A stretch of 5,860 bases of DNA from contig JARXKQ010000085.1 in NCBI GenBank assembly GCA_030271555.1, positions 1-5,860 on the forward strand, read 5' to 3'. The translations under genes were made by a program, and so were the position numbers. This DNA comes from Chloroflexota bacterium. Its GTDB lineage: Bacteria > Chloroflexota > Limnocylindria > Limnocylindrales > CSP1-4. This document shows, in pieces, positions 1-5,860 of the stretch. The notes below the pieces were generated by a model that saw only the letters and a program-made list of their open reading frames with translations, was not told the origin of the DNA and made no database searches. Numbering within the stretch: position 1 is the stretch's first letter; each line of letters starts with the position of its first letter.

Positions 1-461
1 CACGTGATTGCCCACACGATGGCGAGGACCGGCAGCAACCGCTGGAGGAGCGGCTCGAACTGCCACGAGCCATCGCCGCGCGCGCGAATGAACGATCCGC
101 GCAGAACCGCCACGGCGCCCAGCCAGCCGATGCCGTGAACCACGATGGCGTAGCCAATGGATATGCCCGCTACCGCCCGCGCGTCGGGGCTGGCCAGCCA
201 GCAGGCGAGCCCTGCGCCCACGACGGCGATCACCAGGGCCGGCGCGCCGAAGACCGGGTTTTGCTCGGCGTAGGTACCGATCACCGCGCCCAGCGCAACG
301 AGAGCCGTGAACTCCAGCGGCCCCAGCAGCGGCGTTCGCGCCTCGAGCAGAACCGACAGCGCGGCGTAGACGATGGTGAAGAAGCCCGCTTCTGCAGTGA
401 CGCGCAAGACGGGGCCGGCGAGCTTCCAGAGACGATCAGGCCGCCGCGACAACCACTGCAC
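1..461 (-). CDS. Multi-spanning membrane protein, N-terminal part (third gene of a MoxR-DUF58 module), runs off the window
   Basis: Reading the minus strand from a GTG at 461-459 gives 153 residues without a stop up to the window edge, starting MQWLSRRPDRLWKL. The start is supported by a strong Shine-Dalgarno (AGGGAGGT, 474-467) five nt upstream. It lies inside the end of the DUF58 gene, giving a 26-nt overlap and probable translational coupling. The N-terminus is basic (R6, R7, R10, K13), then come hydrophobic stretches at about residues 25-39, 45-65, 70-90, 97-120 and from 138 onward, so this is an integral inner-membrane protein. A short polar loop (about 121-137) precedes the last segment. 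In MoxR-DUF58 operons the next gene is often a membrane protein with a transglutaminase-like or DUF4129 domain; no such domain is visible here because the C-terminal part is missing. The family is therefore inferred from context only. Confidence 0.75.
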   Translation of the reverse strand, partial: MQWLSRRPDRLWKLAGPVLRVTAEAGFFTIVYAALSVLLEARTPLLGPLEFTALVALGAVIGTYAEQNPVFGAPALVIAVVGAGLACWLASPDARAVAGISIGYAIVVHGIGWLGAVAVLRGSFIRARGDGSWQFEPLLQRLLPVLAIVWAIT

Positions 462-1686
462 GCGGCACCTCCCTCTGGCGCTCAACGGTCACCGGCCGCG
501 CGGACATACCTGCCACGCGGGACTCGGCGATGAACTCATGCGCCGGGGGCATAACGAGGAAGTGGACGTTGAAACCACTCTCTTGCAGGCGGCGCGTGAC
601 CGCCAGATTCGAGACGGGCGAGCGGCCGGTCAGGACGACCAGCGATGAGCCGCGCGTGACGCGCCTGGGCAGCCACGCCAGGAGCGTGGTCAATGGCGCG
701 GAACACTCGATGCCCAGCCGCGCGAGCGCGTCGCCAATCCGGCCAACCTGCGTCCAATCGGCGCGCGGCGGCAGGAATACGTAGCGCTGGGTTGTGCCGG
801 TGAACCCGGCCGCCGCGAATCCGACGGCGGTCGCGTCAGTCACCATGGAGCGCGCCAGGGACAGCGCCGCCACGCACAGGTCCTCGAACAGTGGCTCGTC
901 ATAGGCGAGCAGCCAGTACGCGCCCTCGATGGTCTGGACGTCGAACACGAGCATGGCCTGGCGCGACAGCGCCGGCTCGAAGCGCTTTGCCTGCAATACC
1001 CCCGCGCGGGCCGACGCCCGCCAGTGGATCGACCGCACCGGGTCGCCCGTCTGGAACGGCCGGGTTCCGGCAAAGAGCGTCGGGTCGGTGAAGAGCGAGC
1101 GTTTCGCCCGAACCTGCGCCAGTGGCGCGCTCGCGGGCAGCGTGCCAACGACGGGCGCCATCAACGGCCGCGCGATGACGCGGGCGTGCTCCATCCCCGG
1201 ATCGCGCGATGGCTCATGGCTCCCAAACACCTCGGCGACGCGCAGCCGGACCGGCCCCACGTCGTGAACGCCGCGTGTCATGGGCACCATGCGAACGTGC
1301 CGTGTGAGCCGCTCGAACGGCCGGAGTGGACCGGCCACGCCGATCGAGTTGACGCCCTCCTCGGCGCCGGGCATCCGCAGGCCCGGGCCAACGGCATCAG
1401 TCGCCCCGGCCCACGCGACCGGCAGCCGCGTCTTGTTCCAGACCGAGATGGTCAGCTCGACTTCCTCGCCAACAACCGTGCGATCAGGCTGGATCGCGTG
1501 ACTGACCTCGAGTGACTCGAGCACGTCGCGCGGCCAGATCTCGGCCAGCAGCCGCACGAGCACGATCGCCGCGCCGATGAAGATGACCGGCGGCGACGCG
1601 AGCACCGTGCCCAGTAGGGCGACCAGAACGCCGGTCGCGGCCCAGGTCCGCGCGGCACCCAGGACGTCGCGCAATCGCTCCCTCAT
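436..1686 (-). CDS. DUF58 domain-containing protein (vWA-like, membrane-anchored)
   Basis: The protein has 416 residues, about the usual DUF58 length. Two hydrophobic segments (about residues 18-30 and 33-48) anchor it in the membrane. A beta-rich region follows (about 60-150, ending with GPVRLRVAEVFG, like the family's GPvrlrv-DPFG element). Then comes the DUF58 hallmark: a TGDPVRSIHWRASARAG stretch at residues 213-229, matching the RxIxWxxSAR signature. The vWA-like core begins near LVFDVQ (246-251), where a DxSxS metal-binding motif is not evident. The ATG at 1686 is preferred because it has a GGTGGG ribosome binding site four nt upstream and begins right after MoxR. The reading frame stays open up to 2214, but that extension is only an out-of-frame reading of the MoxR gene. 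DUF58 proteins are normally encoded beside MoxR ATPases and are thought to act with them; the target is unknown. Confidence 0.93.
   Translation of the reverse strand: MRERLRDVLGAARTWAATGVLVALLGTVLASPPVIFIGAAIVLVRLLAEIWPRDVLESLEVSHAIQPDRTVVGEEVELTISVWNKTRLPVAWAGATDAVGPGLRMPGAEEGVNSIGVAGPLRPFERLTRHVRMVPMTRGVHDVGPVRLRVAEVFGSHEPSRDPGMEHARVIARPLMAPVVGTLPASAPLAQVRAKRSLFTDPTLFAGTRPFQTGDPVRSIHWRASARAGVLQAKRFEPALSRQAMLVFDVQTIEGAYWLLAYDEPLFEDLCVAALSLARSMVTDATAVGFAAAGFTGTTQRYVFLPPRADWTQVGRIGDALARLGIECSAPLTTLLAWLPRRVTRGSSLVVLTGRSPVSNLAVTRRLQESGFNVHFLVMPPAHEFIAESRVAGMSARPVTVERQREVPRAVVVAAA
467..474 (-). promoter_or_regulatory. Strong ribosome binding site for the partial membrane protein
   Basis: On the minus strand AGGGAGGT lies five nt before the GTG at 461-459. 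It sits within the last codons of the DUF58 gene and is the best Shine-Dalgarno sequence I found in the window. It decides the GTG start and implies reinitiation or coupled translation. Confidence 0.6.
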
Positions 1687-1711
1687 GCCGCCCACCGGCT
1701 GCGTGTGATGC

Positions 1712-2665
1712 CTAAGCCGGCTCGACGACGGGCACGGGCGTCCGCGCGAGGACTTCATCGAGAACCGCCTGGCGCGTGGCACCGCGCAGCTCGCGATCGA
1801 GATCAAGCACGAGACGGTGAGCCAGCACCGGTCGAACAAGGTGACGCACGTCGTCGGGCAGGACGAAGGCACGGCCATCCAACGCCGCCCATGCCTGGGC
1901 CGTTCGATAGAGCGCGACTGCCGAGCGCGGACTGGCGCCCAGGCGCACGTCGGCATGCTCGCGCGTCGCCCGGATGATCGACAGCAGGTAGCCCTCCACC
2001 TCGTCGGCCACCAGAACCTGCCGGACCGAACCCGCCACCGAGTCCAAGTCGGCGGCCTGGACGACCGGCGTGATGCGCTCGACCTGGTCATCGCCGTCTT
2101 TGAGCCGGCGGAGCATCTGGCGCTCATCGGGCTCAGAGAGATAGCCCAGGTCGACGCGGACCAGGAACCGGTCCAGCTGCGCCTCGGGCAGGGCGAACGT
2201 CCCTTCAAGCTCAATTGGGTTCTGTGTCGCCAGGACGATGAACGGCCGGGGCAGCGGATGGGTCACGCCGTCGACCGAGACCTGGCGCTCCTGCATCGCC
2301 TCGAGCAGTGCGCTCTGGGTGCGCGGGGTGGCGCGGTTGATCTCGTCGAACAGCACGACGCTGTTGAAGACCGGCCCTGGCAGGAACCGGAAATTGCCGG
2401 CATCAAGGACCGACGAGCCGGTGACGTCGCTGGGCAACAGGTCGGGCGTGCCCTGGACGCGCGCGAAGCTCAGGCCCAGCGACTTGGCGAAGGCTTTCGC
2501 GAGCAGCGTCTTGCCCACGCCGGGAACGTCCTCGACCAGGACATGGCCGCCCGCGAGCAGCGCGGCGGTCAACAGGCGCAGCGGCTCGTGCGCGCCAACC
2601 ACGGCCGTGCCGACCGATTCGGCGAGCGTCGCCCACAGCTTTTGGGCGTTCATCGACGAGCTCAT
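1712..2665 (-). CDS. MoxR-family AAA+ ATPase
   Basis: The 317-residue protein is full length for MoxR ATPases. The order of motifs is typical: Walker A at EDVPGVGKT (residues 45-53, K52), the QGTPDLLPSDVTG segment (71-83), Walker B at VVLFDEINRA (103-112, D107/E108), sensor 1 at LATQNP (145-150) and the MoxR signature EGTFALPEAQLDRF (154-167). Family members are cytoplasmic, ATP-driven, chaperone-like remodelling proteins that act with vWA-domain partners; here the partner is presumably the DUF58 protein starting 25 nt downstream. The ATG at 2665 was chosen because upstream sequence in this frame belongs to the SGNH gene and a GGTGA Shine-Dalgarno lies ten nt before it. A second ATG four codons later (2653) is possible. 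All catalytic motifs appear intact. Confidence 0.95.
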   Translation of the reverse strand: MSSSMNAQKLWATLAESVGTAVVGAHEPLRLLTAALLAGGHVLVEDVPGVGKTLLAKAFAKSLGLSFARVQGTPDLLPSDVTGSSVLDAGNFRFLPGPVFNSVVLFDEINRATPRTQSALLEAMQERQVSVDGVTHPLPRPFIVLATQNPIELEGTFALPEAQLDRFLVRVDLGYLSEPDERQMLRRLKDGDDQVERITPVVQAADLDSVAGSVRQVLVADEVEGYLLSIIRATREHADVRLGASPRSAVALYRTAQAWAALDGRAFVLPDDVRHLVRPVLAHRLVLDLDRELRGATRQAVLDEVLARTPVPVVEPA

Positions 2666-2675
2666 CGGCGCATTG

Positions 2676-2680
2676 TCACC
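2676..2680 (-). promoter_or_regulatory. Ribosome binding site for moxR overlapping the SGNH stop codon
   Basis: GGTGA on the minus strand includes the TGA stop of the upstream hydrolase gene (2678-2676) and sits ten nt before the MoxR ATG. Termination of one gene would place ribosomes at the start of the next. The match is moderate and the spacing slightly long. Confidence 0.4.
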
Positions 2681-3359
2681 GACTGAGTAGGTTTGCGACC
2701 GCGGGCGCGATGAGCTCGACCCAGCCGGCGTACTGCCTGCCGCTGGGATGAAGCCCGTCATCCGCCGTAAGCAACGGGTCCTCGGTCACCTCGTTGGCCA
2801 TGCCGGAGATGTCGACGAACGTGATCCCGCGCGACTGCGCCAGCTCCTGCTCGATGGCGTTGAACTCATTGATGGCCGCGCGCTGCTGGATGGGATCGCC
2901 AAACGAGTTGCCTGCCGGAGTGAGCGTGTAGTCGGGGGTCGAGACGACGACGATGCGGTTCGCGGGCAGTCGGTCGAGCAGGAAATCGAAGATCTCGTTG
3001 AGGTTGTCGCGGTACGTGTCAGCCGGCGTAAAGCGGACCACGTCGTTGACGCCGATCAGGATCGTGACGAAGTCAGCGTCGAGCGCGTCGAGCTGCGGCA
3101 GCTCATCGCGGATCAGGTTGGCGCTCGCATAGCCATTGACGCCCAGGTTGGCGACGAGCTGGAGGCCGATCTTTCCGGCGAGCTTCCCGACCAGCTGATC
3201 TGGCCAGCGCTCCGACTCACCAACGCTGGTGCCGATCGTGTACGAGTCGCCCAGGGCGACATACCGGATGGCTCCGACCGACGGCGATGGTGACGGGCTG
3301 GGCGTAGCAGTCATGCAGGCGGCGGCAGCAAACGCGACCAGGCAGAGTCGGCCAATCAA
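2676..3359 (-). CDS. SGNH/GDSL-family hydrolase, probable lipoprotein
   Basis: The 227-residue protein shows the SGNH esterase blocks: block I ALGDSYTIG (residues 35-43, nucleophile S39), block II NLGVNG (71-76, G73), block III IGVNDV (102-107, the GxND element with N105) and block V DGLHPSG (201-207, with D201 and H204 of the DxxH pair). Known members cleave esters or acyl groups from lipids, sugars or polysaccharides; the substrate here cannot be read from sequence. The start is a TTG at 3359 overlapping the flippase stop (TTGA). It provides a short signal peptide (R4, then a hydrophobic run to A14) and a Cys at 15 after AAAA, which is acceptable though not canonical for a lipobox, followed by a Ser/Pro linker (20-27). 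The ATG at 3314 would remove this leader, and neither start has a clear Shine-Dalgarno. Its place after a flippase suggests work on an exported envelope polymer (inference). Confidence 0.92.
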   Translation of the reverse strand: MIGRLCLVAFAAAACMTATPSPSPSPSVGAIRYVALGDSYTIGTSVGESERWPDQLVGKLAGKIGLQLVANLGVNGYASANLIRDELPQLDALDADFVTILIGVNDVVRFTPADTYRDNLNEIFDFLLDRLPANRIVVVSTPDYTLTPAGNSFGDPIQQRAAINEFNAIEQELAQSRGITFVDISGMANEVTEDPLLTADDGLHPSGRQYAGWVELIAPAVANLLSR

Positions 3360-4624
3360 GCGTGCTTGGGTGATGAGGTCACGACGAGGGCCAATGCGAC
3401 AAGCGCAACGAGCTGGCCGGCGAGCATCGCGAGCGCGACGCGCGGCAAGGGATCCAGCGGCAGAAGCACGACTGTCACAGAGGCAGCGATCAGGCCCACT
3501 GTCCAGGCCGGCACCAGCGCGAGTGGTCGGCCCTCCGCCAATACAACCTGGTTCAAGCCCAATGCGCCCAGCGCCACGATCACGGCCGCGACGGCGCCCG
3601 CAGTGGCGAGTGCCGACACGGTGAATTCGTGGCCGTACAACAGGCTCACGACGGGCGGTCCAATGAAGTAGGCCGCGACCCCCGCAATCGCCGCGAGCGC
3701 GATGGTGCCAACCACCACCAGCCAGGCGAAGCCGCGTACGTGGGCGTAGTCGCCCGCCTCAGCCATGCGTGTCAGCGGCGTCAGGACGCGCGGCACGAAG
3801 CCGATGCCAATCAGGAATGGTGCGCGCGCCAGCGCCGCGGTCACGAAGAAGGCGGACACGTTGCTGGGCGATTCGCCCAGCGCCACGACGACGAGCGGCC
3901 CAATGCCCAGCAGCAGCTGCAACGAGCCGTTGGCGAATGAAAGTCCCGCGAGGTACGACCCCGGGCGTGCCCGTTCAGGAGCGGCAGTCGTGTGCGGCGC
4001 GCGGGCCGTGCGGCCACGGAGCCACCACCAGATTAGGAATGGCACGGCGCCCAGGGGCAGCGTCCAGGCAAGGTTGCGCGTCGAGGCAACGGCCACCAGG
4101 ACCAGCAGCGTGAATGCGATGCGCGCGATCCAGTCGGCGGCGGTGGCAATGCCGCTCAGCCGGTACTCAGCGCGACCGCCGTAGATGCCACGGACCATGC
4201 CGAAGGCACCCGCGGTTATGACCCAGACCCCGCCTACCAGCGCTAGGTCGGCCTGGCCCAGAAGGAGCTTGTCGGCGAATACGAACAGCAGCGCGGTCGC
4301 ACCCAGTGCAACGGCGATGACGATCGCCCACAACACGGGCCACGCGCCGTGCAGGGCGCGGACATCGCCGCCCGCGGCGGCCACGGCGCGCACCTCGTAC
4401 TGCTCGATCGCGAACAGCACGATGGCCATGACCACGTACTGGAGCGTCCAGAGGTTCGCGATGGGCGCGAAGGCGACGCTGCCCAGCACACGCCCGCCGG
4501 CGACCTGGAAGACGTACGCCAGAAGACCGCCGACGAGACTGCCGACCAACAGCCACGCGGTCCCATCCCCGCGCAAGCCAGACAGGGCAGAACGAACGGG
4601 GGACTTTGGTTGGGTCGGCGCCAT
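3356..4624 (-). CDS. MOP-superfamily (Wzx/MurJ-like) polysaccharide flippase
   Basis: The 422-residue protein is almost wholly hydrophobic, with about 12 predicted membrane segments (by eye, the first at about residues 23-43 and the last just before the C-terminal TSSPKHA). A polar, Arg-rich loop (RGRTARAPHTTAAPERARPG) splits the protein into two halves of about six segments, the usual layout of MOP-type lipid-linked oligosaccharide exporters. Features such as the FVTAALARAPFLIGIGFVPRVL region and the SLLYGHEF segment resemble polysaccharide biosynthesis/oligosaccharide flippase proteins. Such proteins move undecaprenyl-linked glycans across the inner membrane. It appears to be the first gene of the operon and overlaps the hydrolase gene by four nt. 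I see no good Shine-Dalgarno before the ATG at 4624, so the transcript may be leaderless or the start slightly different. Assignment to the broad family is fairly secure; the substrate is unknown. Confidence 0.85.
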   Translation of the reverse strand: MAPTQPKSPVRSALSGLRGDGTAWLLVGSLVGGLLAYVFQVAGGRVLGSVAFAPIANLWTLQYVVMAIVLFAIEQYEVRAVAAAGGDVRALHGAWPVLWAIVIAVALGATALLFVFADKLLLGQADLALVGGVWVITAGAFGMVRGIYGGRAEYRLSGIATAADWIARIAFTLLVLVAVASTRNLAWTLPLGAVPFLIWWWLRGRTARAPHTTAAPERARPGSYLAGLSFANGSLQLLLGIGPLVVVALGESPSNVSAFFVTAALARAPFLIGIGFVPRVLTPLTRMAEAGDYAHVRGFAWLVVVGTIALAAIAGVAAYFIGPPVVSLLYGHEFTVSALATAGAVAAVIVALGALGLNQVVLAEGRPLALVPAWTVGLIAASVTVVLLPLDPLPRVALAMLAGQLVALVALALVVTSSPKHA

Positions 4625-4638
4625 CAGGGTGCTATGGC
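4610..4638 (+). promoter_or_regulatory. Candidate promoter for the methyltransferase gene
   Basis: A TTGGGT (4610-4615) and a TATGGC (4633-4638) are separated by 17 nt, with a TG one nt before the -10 (4630-4631) as in extended -10 promoters. Each box matches the consensus at only three of six positions. Transcription would start about eight nt before the ATG at 4654, consistent with the lack of a clear Shine-Dalgarno there. In GC-rich DNA such matches can occur by chance. The site overlaps the first codons of the divergent flippase gene. Confidence 0.2.
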
Positions 4639-4653
4639 AGACTTGGCGCCGTC

Positions 4654-5463
4654 ATGGCCGACAGAGTAGAGCAGCACACCCCCGAGCCTGGGCATGCCCA
4701 TGACCACAGCCACGGCGCGACATTCGACTACAGCGAGATTCCGCCGGGCTATTACGACCAGGTCATGCGCGACGGCCCGGCGATCCAGCGCGCCTGGCAC
4801 CGCCAGAAGTTCGCGCGGGTGCGCGAGGCGCTCGAGCTGCCGCCCGGTGGTCGCGTGCTCGACGTGGGCTGCGGTCCCGGCTCCTTCCTGGGCTCGTACG
4901 ACCTGTCGGCCCCGGGTGCTCCGGCGGAGCTGGTGGGCATGGACATCGCGACCGACCAGATCGCCTACGCCAACGAGCACTACGGCGCGCCCACGCGGCG
5001 CTTCTTGACCGTGGGTGCGGAAGAGGACTGGCCGTTCGCGCCCGGCACGTTCGATGCGGTCACGGTGATCGAGGTCGTGGAGCACCTGTATCCCGACCAG
5101 ATCCGCTCGATTTTCGATCGCGCTGCGAACGTCCTCAAGCCGAACGGCCTGATCGTCATCACGACACCCAACTACGCGTCGCACTGGCCCATCCTCGAGA
5201 AGGTCATCGCGCGCCGCAGCGCGGTCTCGTACCACGAGCAGCACATCACCCACTTCAACCGCTTCACCGTGAAGCGCCGACTGGGCGAGATCGCCGGGGA
5301 CCGCTATCGCTGGGATGGCGCGACGACGATGCACTTCGTCGCGCCCTTCCTGGCGTCGTTTTCGAAGCGCTTCTCCGACGGCGTCGCGTCAAGAGTCACG
5401 CCGCGCCATTGGACCTGGCCGTTCGGCGCACTGATCATCGCTCGGCTGCGCCTCAACAAGTAA
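4654..5463 (+). CDS. Class I SAM-dependent methyltransferase
   Basis: The 269-residue protein has a Rossmann-type methyltransferase core: motif I VLDVGCGPGSF (residues 68-78) binds S-adenosylmethionine, GMDIA (95-99) supplies the acidic residue D97, FDAVTVIEVVEHL (133-145) is the post-motif II region and LKPNGLIVITTPN (161-173) forms motif III. It resembles the Methyltransf_11/23 type used on small molecules, quinones or sugars; the substrate is not evident. The N-terminal tail is histidine-rich (H8, H14, H16, H18, H20), which could bind metal. The C-terminal part (about 190-269) is likely a substrate-binding cap, with HEQHITHFNRFT notable. The ATG at 4654 is preferred over a TTG at 4606, which would overlap the divergent flippase; no strong Shine-Dalgarno is present. 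Its neighbours suggest, but do not prove, a role in envelope glycan or lipid modification. Confidence 0.92.
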   Translation: MADRVEQHTPEPGHAHDHSHGATFDYSEIPPGYYDQVMRDGPAIQRAWHRQKFARVREALELPPGGRVLDVGCGPGSFLGSYDLSAPGAPAELVGMDIATDQIAYANEHYGAPTRRFLTVGAEEDWPFAPGTFDAVTVIEVVEHLYPDQIRSIFDRAANVLKPNGLIVITTPNYASHWPILEKVIARRSAVSYHEQHITHFNRFTVKRRLGEIAGDRYRWDGATTMHFVAPFLASFSKRFSDGVASRVTPRHWTWPFGALIIARLRLNK

Positions 5464-5469
5464 AGAAGC

Positions 5470-5495
5470 GAGCGCCCCTTTCGGGACGCCCGCTC
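5470..5495 (+). terminator. GC-rich hairpin after the methyltransferase gene
   Basis: Seven nt after the stop codon the sequence can fold as GCG-C-CCC (5472-5478), loop TTTC, GGG-A-CGC (5483-5489), with one C-A mismatch. An alternative outer pairing is GAGCG (5470-5474) with CGCTC (5491-5495). No T-run follows, so it is not a classic intrinsic terminator, but position and stability fit a transcript-end or stabilising hairpin. Confidence 0.45.
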
Positions 5496-5513
5496 CTGGT
5501 TGCCGTGTAACTT

Positions 5514-5535
5514 GCGGCCCGCTGGGGCGGACCGC
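5514..5535. terminator. Near-perfect inverted repeat between convergent genes
   Basis: GCGGCCCGC (5514-5522) pairs with GCGGACCGC (5527-5535) across a TGGG loop, giving eight GC pairs and one C-A mismatch. It lies four nt beyond the stop codon of the minus-strand gene and 50 nt past the methyltransferase stop, so it may end transcripts from both sides. A poly-T tail is absent on both strands. A protein-binding palindrome is an alternative, though the position favours termination. Confidence 0.5.
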
Positions 5536-5539
5536 CTGA

Positions 5540-5860
5540 TCAGTCTCCGCTAATATAGGAAACGATCCTGGCGCTAAAAGTGGGCACCGCGTTCGGCACC
5601 CCGTTGTACGTGATGGTCACGTCGACCAAGACAGAACCCAGCGGCTGGTCGGCCGGCACGAGCACCTTGCCACCCGCGACAAACGACTTGCCGCGGCGGG
5701 TCAGGTCAACGGTGACATTACCGCTGGCGAAATGAACGACAGCGCTGGCGCTGAACGTGTCACCCCGCACACCTTGCTTGGCCTTAGCCACCAGGTGCAG
5801 TGCGCCACCCTGCTGGGCGGCGCTGGACTTTGCGACAAACGATGTCGCAGGCCGGGCTGC
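5540..5860 (-). CDS. C-terminal fragment of a probable secreted/surface beta-rich protein, family not recognised
   Basis: The minus-strand frame is open from the window edge to a TGA at 5542-5540, giving 106 residues; the true start lies outside. A GTG at 5791 is inside this open frame and is not a convincing start, as no Shine-Dalgarno is seen. The sequence alternates hydrophobic and polar residues (for example SAVVHFASGNVTVDLTR and GSVLVDVTITYNGVP), is rich in Val, Thr, Ser, Gly and Ala, and has no Cys. This is typical of Ig-like or other beta-sandwich domains of exported proteins. There is no membrane segment or sorting motif at the C-terminus (it ends ARIVSYISGD). It converges on the methyltransferase gene, with 76 nt between the two stops. 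Function is unknown; the beta-sandwich idea is inference from pattern only. Confidence 0.65.
   Translation of the reverse strand, partial: AARPATSFVAKSSAAQQGGALHLVAKAKQGVRGDTFSASAVVHFASGNVTVDLTRRGKSFVAGGKVLVPADQPLGSVLVDVTITYNGVPNAVPTFSARIVSYISGD

Noticed and set aside
70..88. Short alternating GC run
   Set aside because: It lies inside the membrane protein coding region, encodes Arg/Ala codons and is expected in GC-rich coding DNA.
1687..2214. 176-residue N-terminal extension of the DUF58 reading frame
   Set aside because: It is Arg/Ser-rich, out of frame with and fully inside the MoxR gene; the ATG at 1686 has its own ribosome binding site and starts where DUF58 similarity begins.
1817..2686. 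289-residue plus-strand open frame opposite MoxR
   Set aside because: It lies antisense to a gene with all catalytic motifs intact, has shadow-like composition and no recognisable domain.
2666..2761. 32-residue N-terminal extension of MoxR
   Set aside because: It overlaps the SGNH gene's C-terminal coding region, including the conserved DGLHPSG block, and is low-complexity; the ATG at 2665 fits family length.
4606..4653. Upstream TTG start for the methyltransferase
   Set aside because: It would overlap the flippase start by 19 nt and has no properly spaced Shine-Dalgarno.
4634..4669. 11-codon open frame (MADLAPSWPTE) overlapping the methyltransferase start, with AGGGT close upstream
   Set aside because: The AGGGT is only three nt from the ATG, the peptide is very short and its frame is open by chance; the ATG also coincides with the candidate -10 box. 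A leader peptide cannot be excluded.
4624..5334. 236-residue minus-strand open frame opposite the methyltransferase
   Set aside because: It is antisense to a clear SAM methyltransferase and is a high-GC shadow frame.

Overview
The window is high-GC, gene-dense bacterial chromosomal DNA with no rRNA, tRNA, CRISPR, insertion sequence or other mobile element that I can see. Very short intergenic gaps, GTG/TTG starts and the gene content suggest a free-living high-GC lineage such as Actinomycetota or Chloroflexota. That placement is an inference from style, not from a marker gene.

Left and centre (1-4624), all on the minus strand and read from right to left: a multi-spanning MOP/Wzx-like flippase (4624-3356), a probable SGNH/GDSL hydrolase lipoprotein (3359-2676), a MoxR-family AAA+ ATPase (2665-1712), a DUF58 protein (1686-436) and the start of another multi-spanning membrane protein that leaves the window (461-1). 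Consecutive genes overlap by 4 nt, are separated by 10 and 25 nt, and then overlap by 26 nt, so this looks like one five-gene transcription unit with translational coupling. MoxR-DUF58-membrane protein is a known bacterial module, usually linked to chaperone-like or envelope functions. The flippase and secreted hydrolase in front of it point to cell-surface polymer export or modification.

Right of centre: a class I SAM-dependent methyltransferase (4654-5463, plus strand) is divergent from the operon, with only 29 nt between the two start codons. It carries a histidine-rich N-terminal tail.

Right end: a 76-nt convergent intergenic region holds two GC-rich hairpins, which probably separate the methyltransferase from a gene arriving on the minus strand. 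Only the C-terminal 106 residues of that gene are present (5860-5540). They look beta-strand-rich, like the end of a secreted or surface protein, and the family is not recognised.

I see no strong evidence for a wholly new system. The most notable point is the coupling of a flippase and a lipid-anchored SGNH hydrolase to a MoxR/DUF58 module.
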